64,000 nt of DNA from Aquila chrysaetos chrysaetos (Eukaryota; Chordata; Aves; Accipitriformes; Accipitridae): contig NC_044006.1 of the NCBI RefSeq assembly GCF_900496995.4, positions 33,107,120 through 33,171,119 of the forward strand, given 5' to 3'. Below, one piece after another: positions 1-13,945 of this stretch. Both the position numbers and the translations under genes were made by a program. How positions within the stretch are numbered: the stretch's first letter is position 1; each line of letters starts with the position of its first letter. Below the pieces are notes generated by a model. It was not told the origin of the DNA and searched no databases. It worked only from the letters and a program-made list of their open reading frames with translations.

Positions 1-788
1 CTTTTTGAATGGAGCAAACTAAAATGAACCTTCAGTGCGCTGTAGGTAACAACTTCTGTCTCCCTTCTCACCAATTTTGTACGCATTGCTCATCACAAAT
101 TTTTATAGGTCCTGAGGTCAAGTAATGGCATCTTGAGCATCATGTTCTAAGGTAACTGGTCCTGCTTAATAACTGGTCCTGCTACCTCTCCAGGTGACAC
201 ACACTAAAAAGACTTCTGTCTAAGTAGAATAACTTAAGGACAACAGTGTGCTGATTCGATTTTGACAGAGGTGACTAATAAAGATTAATGTGTGATGCAT
301 AAATTCTGAGCTATAACCTAAAGATATTTTGTGTATAAATGGACCAGATAATTCTGTTATGAGTTATAGATTAGTACAGCAGAATTCATTCTTGTACTTA
401 CTGGTCAAACTGTGAATGTAAAAGGGATACCTAATTGGAGCCTAACAGAAATGCTTATCCTTACGTAAGGGGTTTTGTTTTGGTTTTACTATTCATATGT
501 CTCAGTTCTGTCTGTGGAGATCAGTTTAATGGAATAGCGAGTGTAGGGTTTTTATGGGGGGGCTAATGTAATGGTATATTAAGGAGACAGTTTGCACCCC
601 ATGATCGTCAAAGTTTGGACTTGTGCGCCAGAATCTTCTTTCAGATTGTTTTGAAAGCTACAAAAGTTGCAGGAAGAAACTTGAAAAGCCAGCTGTGAGA
701 GGAAAAAGATGAAGAATAAATATTTTCACGAAGTAATCCAGAAAGTGGCAATCTGAACATCAATGGGAAAAACGTTACAGCGCGTTGG

Positions 789-854
789 TACTATCCTGGT
801 GAATATTATTTGCAGGGTTAATACTATCCTGGTGAATATTACTTGCAGGGTTAA
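789..854. repeat. Two-copy 33-bp tandem repeat
   Basis: A 33-base unit beginning TACTATCCTGGTGAATATTA occurs twice, at 789-821 and 822-854, with a single T/C difference, and is followed by the start of a third degenerate copy (TACCATATG). It is a local duplication in non-coding sequence. Confidence 0.9.
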
Positions 855-1412
855 TACCATATGCAGCTTCTTTTTGCATAGTTAATGGTAAGTATTGCCA
901 GAATGGTTATGGACCCCACCATTTTATTTGTTTATAAATAGGGCACTAGCTTGAGACTTCTTGCTACTAAGGCAGCTGGTAAACGGGTAAATTAGCACTT
1001 GTACCCTTGATGTGTCTTAAAAGCGACAGGCTGTATGACTGCAAGAAACACTACTGTTGCAACACATAGCAGACAAGTGACGGACATATCGGACCAGATG
1101 TTGATGGCTGTAAAAGAAATGGAGTGGTGAAAAGGCGTTTTTCAAATGTCTGAGGTAGAAGCAAGACTGCTAGCCTTCAAAAGTAAAGCAAATTGCTGTA
1201 AGCCAGGAGATGTCCAAAATACCAAAGCAAATGAGAAAAAGCTGATTATGCAAAAACAATTCTTGTTTGAGTGCTCATGATATTTGCTGTGTCTTCCAGG
1301 CATTCAGTCCCATTTCATCAATACCCTAGTCTGACAAATTTATAGTCCTGTAACCTGTTGTGGCAGCATTGAGACTAAGCCCTCCAGAAACTGGCTGAGC
1401 AAGCTGTATTTG

Positions 1413-1448
1413 GAAAAGGATGAGGAAGCTGAAAAGGATGAGGAAGCT
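1413..1448. repeat. Two-copy 18-bp tandem repeat
   Basis: GAAAAGGATGAGGAAGCT is present twice head to tail with no mismatch (1413-1430 and 1431-1448). It lies in the putative 3' UTR and has no evident function. Confidence 0.9.
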
Positions 1449-4400
1449 GTTGTAAGACAAAGGACTGTAAAAGAAGGTCAGAGTTTTTTTCTAGTGCTGC
1501 CACTTTCTGATGAATCTGAGTTTGTGATGTTCTCTCTCTAAGCTCTGAGACTTAAGCCTAACACTACACTTTGCTTGGAGGATGTAAAATTTTGACAGGT
1601 GGTGTGAAGCATCAAGTTTAAGCTGTAGCTTGGTTTCAGAGCCATGCATAAAAGACATACTTTCCTTCATAGCATTTCCTGCTTTGCAAAGAAGAAATGC
1701 TTTTTGGACTGGCTTTTTTTTTTTCTCCTTGTATTTATTAGTGTCCGTTTGCACTAAAACCTGATCTCAGTCTGGGTGTACCGAGCTTGCTGTAGCTGTC
1801 TCCGAAAACTGGGTAGATTAGAGATGTTTTGTTTACGAGCAGTGTTACTGGTGATATGAAGCTTGCCATAATGAAAAATATCTCTGCTATGATTTGCAAT
1901 GTCTTACTTTGGGGATCATGTCCATATCAATGATTAATATTCTAAGAGGTTTTTTCTTTTTTTTTTTTTTATTGCCCAGGATTCTACTGAATTTGTTTTC
2001 ACATCAAAATGTCTATAGTCTCTAAATCTTGATCTATAATTAAAAGCTGTAAATATAGTGTAAGAGTAACACTCTGCCACTGGTATTTATTAAGCAATGC
2101 AGCACCATGACAAGACTTTTATCGTAAGGTAATTTTTCTTGTAATTTTTCTCAGCTTGAAAATATGTGAATAGAGTTCTGGGTTTTGGTTGCTTTTTCTA
2201 TAGACTTTTCTCCACCTAAGTGCTTTGTTATTGGTGTCCATTCCTGAATTGGAAATAGTGGTACCGACAGGGATCTGTAAAGTCATCTCTCTGCCTCAGC
2301 CTCCCTATCTATGATATCTACTGCTGTCACTTCAGAGAGAAACTGAAATACAGAGCAAGTTACCTTTATGAAAAAGTGCCACAAGGAGTTGGTGTTAGAA
2401 GAAGTGACTTTGACTGAGATCTCCTGACTCCCATGATCTGGCTATTAGGCTTTTTGAAGCATACTGCCAACCTTTGCAGAACAGTTTGATGGATTCTCTT
2501 ACTACATACATGCTGGCATCCCTGGCATGTTTTGGGTTGTTAGAGTGAGGGTGTTTTGGCATGTTTTTCATTTTCATTTTAGCTGTTCCAAGTAGGTAGT
2601 TTATACCCGTTCTTTCACCAACTGAATGATCCATGCATAGATTGGAGGATCAGATTCCATCTCTGACTGAAAGGGATGCAAGCGTTGCCAGCAGCTAATG
2701 AAAACAACAAACGGTAGTCTTTGGGAAACTGGTTAGTTGTTTTCCTGTATATCACAGGAGCTTACTAATAGGAAGAGTCCTGCTATTCTTTACAACGATA
2801 CACATTGCTCCACTCCAGATGCTGTTTAGCTGGCATTAATCTGTCACATAGTAGTTTAATACTACAAGCAAGTCACATATTGGTTATAGGTTCAAGGCAG
2901 TTGCTAAATTGTTGCTTCCAAACCAGTTGTTGGCTAACAAAGCAGTTTCTGCATGGTGGTACTATTAATCCTAGGCTTATTAAGTATGAGGTGTTCTTTT
3001 TGTTATGTTTTAAAATAGTTGAGAAGCAGGTTTGCTAGTGTGTATGCTGTTCTCCGCTTCTGTGGGGTCACTTCCTTAACTGCTGGATCAGCTTTCTAAG
3101 GTAAAGGGGCAGGTGTGTGTCCCTCCTGGCTCTTCTGCCCTCACAGGCTAGATGGGGGACAGACTTCCTTGCTGCAGTGGCTGAGCAGACTGGTCTCCTG
3201 CAGTCTTAATGTGCCCCCTTTGATGCTTCTGGTGTCAGATCCAGGCTTTGAGTGTCTGTCTTTTAATTAGATTGATCCCAGAGAATGGCATTGGAGCTGG
3301 ATTAAACATCTGGTTTTGCAGGAGCTCTGCATGTGTGGCTGGATGTCTCTTACCCCTCCCGTGCTCTGTCAGCAAAGCAGACTGCTTGTTTCCCAGCCTG
3401 CTTCTGATGAAATCAGCCTACTTTATTTAAACCAGCTATTTAAATTGCTTAAATTAAGGTGGCTGATTTTGACTCAAGTGGTTTAGGGATTGTTCAGGAG
3501 AGTGGCGAGAGCTCTGGCAGAACTGCTGTTACAAGCAACTGCCTTAAATTTCTTCTTCTGTTTGCAAAGTAACCATCTCTGTACAATCTTAACTGGCAGT
3601 GAAACCTGTGGAAAGAAGCAACTGGCCCAGTACGTCTACCTGGGGATTGTCTTCTCCCTTCTTCACCATGGTGCTTGGCAGTGGTGTTGCGAGCCTGCTC
3701 AGACACATTAAAAGCTTTCGTCTTTTCCAGTTGAGCCCATCCAAAAATATTTAAAGGCTCTGCACCCACTTTCAGGCTTTGTTTACAGCACCTTGAGAAT
3801 CAGTGCAGAGGATTCTCCAGGACATGTGAGGACTTGTTGTTAAGTGGCTGGACTGTGAGTTTCTCCTCTGAAAATCTGCACGTGTGTTGTGTAGATTGTG
3901 AATGTTCATTTTTGCGTTTGGTGTTTAGCCCACATTAAAATCACAATGCTACCAGTGCCCTTTGTGTTCTAAATATGTGAAGAAATTGTGCCTTCTTGCT
4001 TGCACTCTGTGCTTAAAAATAGTGGGGAAGGCTTGTGGTCTGTTACAGTTGAGTTCTACGTTTGCACCCTCCAACTTGAAAAAGCAGTGAGCTATCTCAC
4101 ACAATTCTGAGCTCTGCACAAGATGTTTTTGCATAATGGCTGTCACGGTGATCCTTGTTCAAATTTGTGCAATAAAAATACCAAGCTTTCTACACTGAAG
4201 GGAAATATATACTTGGTGAAATGTTTGAATGGTTATATATAAAATTGTAACAAATCAAGATGCTGGTAGTGCCTTTAAGATGGAAATTCATCTTTGTTTT
4301 AGTCTATTGCTGTAAACATAAGCAGTTCTCTAGATAGTAAACTTTATGCTGTTCAGAACTATATCACTTTTAATACCTTTGACGATTTAAGTGACTTCTA

Positions 4401-4611
4401 ATGATTATTAAATCAGGATAATAATACAGTGGTTTTATATATATAAAATAAAATTTTTATACAGTCTTGTTGCCAGTGTTGCCTTGAATTTCCATTTAAA
4501 TAATTTTGAAATGCTTAAATATTTTTCCATTCTAAACCTGTGGTCTTTTTTTAATGTATTATGCTTTTTTGGTTTTAAGAACTTTCTAACATATTTTGTA
4601 ATCATTTTTAA

Positions 4612-4617
4612 AATAAA
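4612..4617 (+). terminator. Candidate poly(A) signal ending the left-edge transcript
   Basis: A canonical AATAAA hexamer lies in an A/T-rich stretch and is followed by a TG-rich segment around 4660-4675. It marks the point where the T-rich character of the left edge fades. Earlier hexamers at 4171 and 4447 could be used instead. No transcript evidence is available. Confidence 0.3.
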
Positions 4618-7600
4618 ATATTAGTAAAAACTTAAGGGTTTCTCATTTCTGCTGCTATGATTTGGTGTCACTGTGTAGTTCTCCTTGAGCCAACCATAGG
4701 AAATAACATCATTCTTTGTTCCTGGTTTGGAGGAAAGAGCTTGCATTGTGTTTGCGTGTTACTGGGGAAGAGGGTCCAGCTTGCAAAACTGGATAATTGT
4801 CACTGCAGGTTTCCAGGGGGAAGGTCTGATAAGGTCAGTATTGCCCTCTTACCATAGGGTCCCACCAAATTAGTCTGCAATAGCCTTTACACCTACCATG
4901 GTCTGTAGGTTACTGTGACAAGCATAATTCAAGTGCTGCTTTCCTACTGTCTTGATTACTTGGAGCTAGAAAAAAAACAGAGTGGCAGACTTTGTTGAAG
5001 GAAGGAGCACAAACTAGCAAAAAGTGTTAAGAGCAAAGAATTTCTTCTGGTGTAGAAAAATGCAGGTGACAGTTACTTGGTTGAGGGGGAGCCACCGGAT
5101 CCTTTAAAAATGTTTGTCTGATTGTCAGTGGTAGGGGGCGAGGAAAAGGAAATAAACCTGCATGCTTTCTGGCAGGGTAGCTTTTTTGTTTCATAATCGT
5201 ACAGATTGCTTATTACCTGGTGGTCATCTTGTAAACAGGAGGAGAATGGCACTTTCTTCATTGCCAGCACTGAAATTGGAAAGCCACGGTATATTTTTCT
5301 TTATATCATAACATTAAAAGTGAAATTGTCTCTTTGATGAAGTTGCCAGAGATGAGTGTAACCATAAGGATTCATAAGGGAAAAAGGTCTTTAATGCTTT
5401 TAATTACATTTGAAAACTAGATGCAAGAAAACAATTGAGGCAAAATGTTGTATTAAAAGGGTACGTCAGTGGTGGATTTACACAGCATGAGAAAACTCAG
5501 AAGTCCTAAGAAAGATTAATAAAGATTTAATAATTTGGAGCATGACCACACAGTTTAAGTCATGTTATTGCTAGAATCATGACGGCTCCTTTCTCAGGAG
5601 CATAATCCAGGTTAGTTTACTGTAAATCGTGAGAATAGCGCAGCAGGGCAGAATATAGGCTGGTAGTCTGTGGCTTTCCTGGTCACTGCTGCCTGCATGT
5701 CCGTTGTTCAAGGCACGTAGGTGTTTCCTTGCTTTCAGGTGGGCTTTCTCCTTATAGCAAGGAGCACGACTGGCCACCTGCTTTATCACACAGCCTGCTT
5801 CGTTGCTGTCGTGCAGGAACTAAGCAAGGTTAACTACTTGGCTGGGTTTGGGGTTTGATTTCTCTTTGCATTCAGAATAGCTATTCTTTGCCTGCTAAAG
5901 GGAGCACAAGGAAAAGGCCAGCAATGCTTTCGCATCCTGTTCGTGGCGTCTGCATGGTGCAGTTGTCTGCACAGGGATCTGCTGAGAAGCTGCAAGAGAG
6001 AAGTTTGCCCACAAGAGGGCAAAGGCGATCCTGTGATTGAAATGATTTGGTCTGGAGGACTTCGCCCTCTTCCCACCTGTATTTTCAGTGGAGTTGAAGC
6101 CCCCTTGCCCTCTTCTTTTGTCAGTGTGGCTATAAATTGAACTGTGCGTTTTAGTGATACTGTTTCCAACCATTTGGTTATTTCTCAAAATGTAGCCTTG
6201 AAGGTTTTTTGATAATACAATCAGATCAATATTTTCTCAAGGAGATCCTTTAGCTAAGCGGTTTGAAAGGGTTTTACTTGTATTCCTTTTGTTTTGTAAC
6301 CTATCAAGAGATGTTTTTAGAAATTCCTTTTTATTACAAAGTCAAGCTTCAGCTGCATGTCTACATCTGCACCTATAACACTGTACGGTGGCTTTGAAGA
6401 TTTTTGTGGTCTGTACAATGCTGTGGTTTTCAGTGAAAGGTCTGTGGATCATGGGTGGGAGAACAAAGGAATGGGGAGTATCTGAGCATTTCCTGGACTC
6501 TCGAGAAGTTAAATGAGAGAAGCTTATTATCCAAAAATGCAAATTATGCACGCTGGAAAAAAAATCAGGGTCCACAAACAGAAACGTAGGCACACATAGC
6601 TGTAAAGCATGCTAGACGGGGCCTTTTGCAATTCCAGTCCTCTCCAGGCACCCCAGCAACACTTGCTTTGACCAGCCTGCCTATCCTGATCACTCATTCA
6701 GTTTGTTTCTTATGACCTATTATCTCTTGGCTGAATATTAGAACAGGACTGGGAAAATAAAACAGACTTGGCCGTTTTGAAGTTGGCAAGTCCTGAGGTG
6801 AGAGTCAGGGCTTCACAAGGAGGTGACAGCATAAGCACATTCTTCTGTAGCATGACTCATGTGCCAGATGAGGACAGCAAATATCCAGTCAGGTATCTGT
6901 TGCTAGATGTGCTGCATGAAAGCATGTACTATTCTGCAGTGCTAATTTTGGGGTGTACTTCAGAACTCTCTTTTTAGTCTTCACTTGGACTTACTGAAAG
7001 CATGCTATTGTAAGAAAAAAGCATAACAAATTTTTTATTACCATATGTCCTACCCTTGCTTAGAGAATGGTGGAATGTTGCTCAAAATAATGCAACTAAC
7101 TCTGTCTGCACTACAGCCCTCCTTTTAACTAATTCCTTTGCACCAGCTGTCACTTTTCCAAAAATATCAGTGCAGATATGATTCTGAAATCCCTGTTCAT
7201 GTTGAGCTGTAGGTAAAGCAGGAACAGTTACTTAATTGTTCTGTGGTCTCTGCACAGCACTAACCAAAGATGTGGAGCTGCTACCCTGGTGTGAGCAATT
7301 AGGCATCCTCAGAAAGGAGGACAGACTCTCACCACTTCTATTTTTATTAACACAACACCCATTTTCACTCTCCTATGCCTGTCTGCTCTGTTTCAAAGGC
7401 TGCAGATCAGTGGTTATTGATACTTACATTGTTAAAGCCCTGCTTCCCATCCCTGTCCCTCAAATCGAAACTAAACTTCCCCTACCAGTGCAGATCATAG
7501 CAACAAGAGCTTTGGCTAAAGCTCTGCCAGCTCGTTTCTCAAAACAGCTGGGATAAAGTGGCTATGGAGGTCTGTCTGACAGGGGGTACAATACAGCTTT

Positions 7601-10276
7601 AGAAACAACCGTCTCGTTAACGTAAGCCTGTCTGTTTTCTGCCTCATAGTCCTCTTGCTCAGAAAGGCTTGTTTTATGAATGAACAAATGTTGTCCTTGA
7701 CTTGATACAGTTTTTTAATTGTAAATTCTTGTTTCTGGCAATTGTGCCTCTCATTTGGGGGTAACAAGGGCGTAATTATTCAGCTCTCGTGCATCACAAA
7801 CTGCTGAGCATGAGGTATTAATGGAGTGCTTTGCTGCCACCACAGCTTAATAGCTACAGCTGCAGCATTGTGCTCTTGTTTGGCAGGGGTTCATGAAAAA
7901 GGGGGATGCAGATCATTAGGTTTTATGTCAAGAGTGATTTACAGATGTAGAAATAACAGTAAACTGTGCTAGATGGACAAAGCACTTCTGATTTAAACAG
8001 AGTTATTATACCAGCAGAGCTGTGATTCATACTTGTGGTGGTATGAAGCCACCAGCACTGGTCCACCTCGTACAATCCCCAATAATCTCAATAAAAGAAA
8101 GTTGTGTTAGTGTAATTGTGTGTGCTGGCAGGGCTGTACTGGGGGAGGAGGGGGGGGGAGTTATGCCCTACCATCACAGCTGGCTAGCAGATGTAATACA
8201 AGGAAGCTGCAAATGGATGCTTTTGGCTAGCTATAGATTTTGAGGTGATACACAACTCCTAGCCAGGTCTCTACCCATCCACCCAGCTATCGCATTAGCT
8301 CTGTTAAGTGCCGAGACGCAAGCGCTGGAATTAAGAGGTGGGTGTTGTCCCAACTCCACATGGGGAAGTAAAAGGGCTATCTCCTCAGTCCTACCCTGAG
8401 ATGTTCCAGCTGGGAGGCCAAGCTCACCCCTACCCCCTCCGACCCCCAGTAGCTGATGCAGGAAGAGGCACTTCTAGAGGGTGAAGGGGTGGGGGGGGCG
8501 TAACTCCTGCACTCTGAGTCACTGCTCCTGTGACTGTTGCTCTTCTCTTTCTTCATTGAATATGCAAGGGAGAATGGCTGCGTATTGAGGCTAGTCCCAT
8601 GCAAACAGGCTCCAAAACACACTGTGCTTTTCCCTTGGAAAATAGTATTTACTCTCTTTGGGCTGTAAAAATAGGTGCAGGATGAGTGCTGTCTCTAATT
8701 TCCTAGTCTGTCCTTGTTTGCCTAAGGGTTAGGTGGCTCTAAGTCTACACCTGTGAGGTGGTTTTTTTTTCTCCCAAGGTTTCTAGAGTCTTGCTACAAT
8801 TCCTCCTATGCCAAGAGGGCTGCTTGTCTGCTGTTGCTCTTCCTGCACAAGTGCAAACATGTAAGAGAAGAACAAGTGGTTCAGACATACTTAATTTAGC
8901 AATGACTCTACCTTAGTGGCTTGGGGATATTCACCCCTGTGGGGAGAATTGCCCCACCGCTCTGCTTGACCTATCACATCATCCACACACACACCCCAGC
9001 TCCACTTCAAAAGCTGGTGTATTCTTGTCTTTCTGGTAGCCCCTTCATCAGCCACAGAAACATGCAGGTGTTTCCTTCACCACCACACATTACTTTTTTC
9101 TACACATACCCACACATGCAAAGCACAGAGCACTCGGTCTCTTCCTTTTCTTCTCTGCTATTCCCTCTTTTCCCCAGGTGCTTGGTTTGCCGCGCAGCTG
9201 CCTGTCTACCTTTGCACGGTCCCAGCCTGTGGGCACAGCTCCCTGGGGTCACAGGCGAGAGGGGCTCTGAAGGTGATGTACGTGGCAGCGCCTCTGCCCA
9301 CCAGGCAGGGCTGAAATCATTTTAGGGCCAGAGTAACCCGGGGGTTTGTAGCACCGAGCGTTGGCACCGGGACGCCTGTGCCTTCCTGTGTTACTTCACA
9401 CTGCTGGCTGAATTTCCTGTCACAGCGAGGAGGGCAGGACTGCTGCTCTTCTGCTAATGCTTTAGAGGTTGCAGTTTATTCCTTTCAAATGGTTGCTTTG
9501 TGCATTGCTGTTATTCTGGGTCTGTAAACATCTAAAGAGCAATATATGAAATCTACAACATCTTGGGCATTTTGAATTTAACTCGGTTCAAGCCAGGATC
9601 CACAAAAATGCATTTTAATTGAAGTCATTTTATCTATGTTCTAAGCCTTTCTCCTGTTTCAAAAGCTCCGGCCTTCATGGCTGGCTGGTGCTCTGAAGGA
9701 CATGCTCTTCTCAAACACAAGTCTCACCCGAAAGCCAGTTAGCACTTACCCAGTGACAAAACTGCTTTTGAAAATATTTATCTTATGCGCCTTTCTGTAA
9801 AGCTGTAGTTCAGCAATATGCAAAACCCAGGTGCTGCTGGAGGTCATAGCGTGTTCAGGAAGCGATGTGAAAACATTAACCCAAGGAACAGCGCTGTTCT
9901 GAGCTGCTCGCTCAGGAAATGTCGCATAGCACTGCTACTCTGCAGTGGCCCTTTGATTTTAGCTTCTTCAGCTGCACTTTCTTTTCCAGCTCCGCCCTCC
10001 TTATTCCCCCCCCCCCACCCCAAAAGGCAAGGTCCCTCTCAGCCTCCTTGTTATCAGCCCTATCATACTACTGTCCCCCCCAGCACATAACAAGCAGCCA
10101 CAATATCATGCCTTTGACTATTCAACACTGGCGTCTTAAAGACAAGCTTTCGCAGCACTAAGCCAGAACAATGCCAAAGATTTCAGTATCTCAATTCTGC
10201 CTCCATGTAAAAGCGAAAGCTTGTCTTAGCAGCCACCTCGCTCTTGAGGCAGGAAACTCCTGTGATGCTGCAACTC

Positions 10277-10320
10277 TTTTTTTTTTTTTTCCCCCCTTTT
10301 TTCTTCTTTTTTTTTTTTCC
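10277..10320. repeat. Poly-pyrimidine low-complexity tract
   Basis: This is an almost uninterrupted T/C run: a T block, a C block, then T with single C interruptions. It is simple sequence with no element attached. Confidence 0.9.
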
Positions 10321-13300
10321 TAACTTTCAAGCTTCCTAACTGCGTGAAGTGCTGCTTCTGGGCATGGCCAGACAGCTTCAATTTCACTGTCAGTGCAGCT
10401 CAGACAGACATTTGGCAGAGGGCAAAAAGCAGACAGATTTTTTTTTTTGCCAACTGCCCCGAGGCAGAGGGGCTGGTCCAGGCAGGTGATGAGAGCTTGT
10501 CTGATACTTAATAAATGGGCAAGTCATTAACCCAGTAAACCAATGCAGATATGAAGCTACTTCATCAGTTGTTTATAAATACGGGCTTTTTTTTTTTTTT
10601 GGATGCAAGCTCCTCGATGGTGGGAACCCACTGTATACTAGTCAGTCCCTAGTAATCAACAACAGCGCATACTTACTATACTGGCCATGAGAAACCAGTG
10701 CTGACCCAGGGGACTAGTCTGATAGACTCTGGACTCAGGGACAGGCAGAATAGAAACAAACTCTGGAGTAGCCAGCTGTGGGTAATCAGTGACCTCTAGA
10801 AGGGACGGGCGTAGGAAGGAGTAGCCAATAGCACTTACTGCTTTTCCTGTTTTCCAGCTGCCATTGTACTGGAAGAAAGTAATCCTCCTTCTCCAGGAGA
10901 AGATGACAAGCACCAGTGTGATTTTCCAACCTGCTTCTGTGTAGCAGGGTTAAACAAGCCCTGGGACCAGGGACCGAAACCAAGACCTGCCTGTTCCCAA
11001 CGGGATGGCCTCGCAAGCGTGCAGCCCTGTGCATCTGCAGAGGAGCGAAAGTAAAGCCAAGGGCACAGCACCTGCACTGGTGCTCCAGTCTGAAAACTGA
11101 AACGGCCTAAGCAGGAGGGTTGCTTAAGAATACCCTAGAGCTTTGTGGTGAGGGCTCTCTCCTGACACCTGGGTGTAAATCTGTGCAGGCAGAAAGAACA
11201 GGACGTGGGCCTCCCACAGACCCTTTCTCTGGTACCCACTTCTCCCCATCTCACACAACCAGCAGCACCTCCTGAATGTCAGCCCAGTGTCAGGCTCATC
11301 AGTAGGGCACAGCGATATGTAACTCAGCTTTCCTTGGCTTTCAGGTGACACTCAGTCTAAAAGCACGTCTGTACTTTTGCCTCTAGCCAGAGGGATGGCC
11401 AAGGCCACTGGCCAGCACACAGCCTCTCATGCTCAGCAGCAGCATTTTGCTCCGTGCTGTCTCTAAGAACAGTGGAGCCCTGAGCAATTTTAAGTTAAAA
11501 CAGGGCAGAACATGGGGCAATTTGATGCCATGTTCTGCAGCCTCTGGGTCAGGTTTAATGCATCGTCCCACAGCTTTAGCAGACCATGAAAATCCCAGAC
11601 ACAGGGTATGAAGTGTACATAGCAGGCAAGCAGAAAAGAGACTTTTCCATCACTCCAGGCAGGTCTGCCCTTTAAGTACTGACACAGTCAGAAACTGTTC
11701 GTATCTGCCAGCATTTCTATTAGTGCATAATGTGCCCACATTAGTTCCTCCTCTCATAAGCTTTCTACTAATTTTTGTACTTGCTCTTCCTTGTCTCCTG
11801 CTCCTTTTTTGTCCTAATAAGCTCCTAGCCCTCTTCCCTGGAGCATCACTCAACACTGCTGCCCCCTCACCCCCTTCATTAAAAGTCATCATTATCCTAG
11901 TGTCCTGCTATCCCCCACATATAGTGATTTGTTCCCAAAGTCTTTTAGCAGCAAAGAACCCATTCCTTCATAGTTCACACAATGCAAAGCACAATCATTT
12001 CAGAGCAACAGAAAAAGTGTGCAAGCTGTCACATAACTTGCAGTGTCTTCATCCAGTACTGTGGTCCTCAAGCTTTTCAAAGCCACCCTTCCTCTTTTTT
12101 TAAAAGTTTCATCTCCCCTTCTCAACTTCCCAGTTTCTACCTGACAAAAGCACTATTCACTCTCTAACTTATCTCAAGCCCCCAGAGCTCAAACATCAGG
12201 GTTTAGTTTTTTGGCAGCATGAAACAGTTTGTACTACCTATTTTCTCCTCCCAATGTTTACATTTTAATTTTCAGTAAAACTGAACCCCAAACTCTACCT
12301 GTTTTGGCTCAAGGGATATACTACACTCTTCCTGAAGCTGAAGAGGATGGACAACTTTTGGGTGGGATAGTCAGAGACCAGCACATCCGAACACAATGGC
12401 AGGGGAGTGTTTTTTTTCTGTGGCTCCTACCTCTTGGCCTCCAGTTACAGGATGTATTCTGACACTCCCAAGAGAGAAAGTCACTGCTCTAGTAGAGGAA
12501 GGAAAAAATGAGCAAGACAACAATCTGATTCTCAAAGCCTTTACATTATCCAAATAGCAAACATAGTTTATTTCTAAAACACCTGGAATCCCATATTTGA
12601 TGAAGTTGCAGACAGATGGAGCTTTCAGAACCAGGCTGACACCAAAGGAAACTTATAATACTTTTGCTGGCACGGCTACAGTAGTGAGGTGCCAAAGTCC
12701 CTGCCAGACGGAGCTGTCATTCAAAGACCCCCGGTAGAGCTGGTGATACCAGCAAAACCTGTGCTTTTCTTGGTAGACATGTTTCACAAGGAGGATTTGG
12801 GGGAAGCGAGGAAGCTTTGGCAGCAGAGATGTCAGTTTTCCAGCCTGAAAGCATCTTGCAGTAAGAGTATCTACCTGGTGGGTCTATGGACCCAGCACTG
12901 TCATAACAGCAAAAGCTGCAGGCATACCTTAGACCTGTCGACAGGCACAAAAACCAAAAGGGAACCTGTAATTTGCTTCTTTTGATCCAATATAAACAAG
13001 TGCACTTGCAGCAAAGCATATTCTTTGGATGATCACAGAGCATAGTTCAGAAATTCTTTGGTTGTCAGACTGCATGAAATTCCCCCTATTTATATTTTTT
13101 TTTTCCCCCACATGCTGACAAGTGACAGAGTGATGTGGGAGGCTAAAAAAAGATGCTAGTGTAGTGCCAGGAGAGGGGACACAATTCCAGCAGAGAGTGG
13201 AAACAGGCTTTTCTTCAGAGCAAGCTCAGGGTCCAGCCCCAATCCTTAGCAGGTGCTTCTCCCCACAGCCCACAGCCCTGAGGTCTCAGCTGCATTTATG

Positions 13301-13939
13301 CTGTGTGCAGCAGAACATTGGTTTCCCACAGGATTGCCAAGAGGAGTTAAAGCTTGTAGGAAGGTGCCTGCTATCAATCATCTGAGGTGATATCTTGGGA
13401 GGTGAAGGAGAAATAGAGCACTTCTCTTTCCTCTGAGAGAACAGAAGAGGTTGTATCCTTCAATACCTACCATGTCACTCCAAATTAAAGTCAGAGTGCT
13501 GGTTTCCAAAAACTGTAGTTAAGTCAGTCTTGGCAGGAGAACTGGTGATCAAGCACCCCTCTTGCAAAAAAATACATATATGTGAGTGTACACATGTGTG
13601 TCTGTGTACCTTCTGCAGGTATTTTCAGAATTAAGTCCCTTGTCATGTATGTCCTTTGGACCAGTCCTGTGCTGGCAGGGCAAGGAAGCCTGAACCATCA
13701 CTGACTCTGCTGACAGTGGATTTCTAGCTGAGAAGGATGTCTGTTCTCTTAAGCCAGAGAGCCTTTGAGGCACGCTCAATTCAGGTTGTTAAAAAGAAAA
13801 AAGTGACCCATTTCTGACCAAACACAAAATATGTCATCTGAAGGTATGGGGCAGAAAAGCAGGCCAAAGTTGGACATTGTAAAGAAATAAAAAATTGTCA
13901 ATATGAAATTAATGATGTTATAACTCCCTATTATATAGT

Positions 13940-13945
13940 TTTATT
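13940..13945 (-). terminator. Candidate distal CMTM7 poly(A) signal
   Basis: TTTATT on the plus strand reads AATAAA on the minus strand. Between the CMTM7 stop codon and the LTR at 14.4-15.0 kb I saw no canonical hexamer, only a TATAAA variant near 15.46 kb. The first canonical signal is therefore about 2.36 kb past the stop, on the far side of the LTR. Use of this site is speculative. Confidence 0.2.

Larger units (their letters stand above)
1..4640 (+). other. Putative 3' UTR of a convergent gene (CMTM6 inferred)
   Basis: No coding exon is visible here; the frames are closed by stops from the first bases, and no match to the CMTM6 MARVEL C-terminus was found. The plus strand is T-rich with many T runs, as 3' UTRs often are, and carries AATAAA hexamers at 4171-4176, 4447-4452 and 4612-4617. 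The last is followed about 45 bases later by TG-rich sequence that could serve as a downstream cleavage element. In human the order is CMTM8-CMTM7-CMTM6, with CMTM6 convergent to CMTM7, so a plus-strand CMTM6 tail is expected at this position. The assignment rests on synteny and composition only; plain intergenic DNA is the alternative. Confidence 0.3.

Noticed and set aside
8921-9325. 134-codon plus-strand ORF in intergenic DNA
   Set aside because: Low-complexity His/Ser/Pro-rich translation without family resemblance or splice context.
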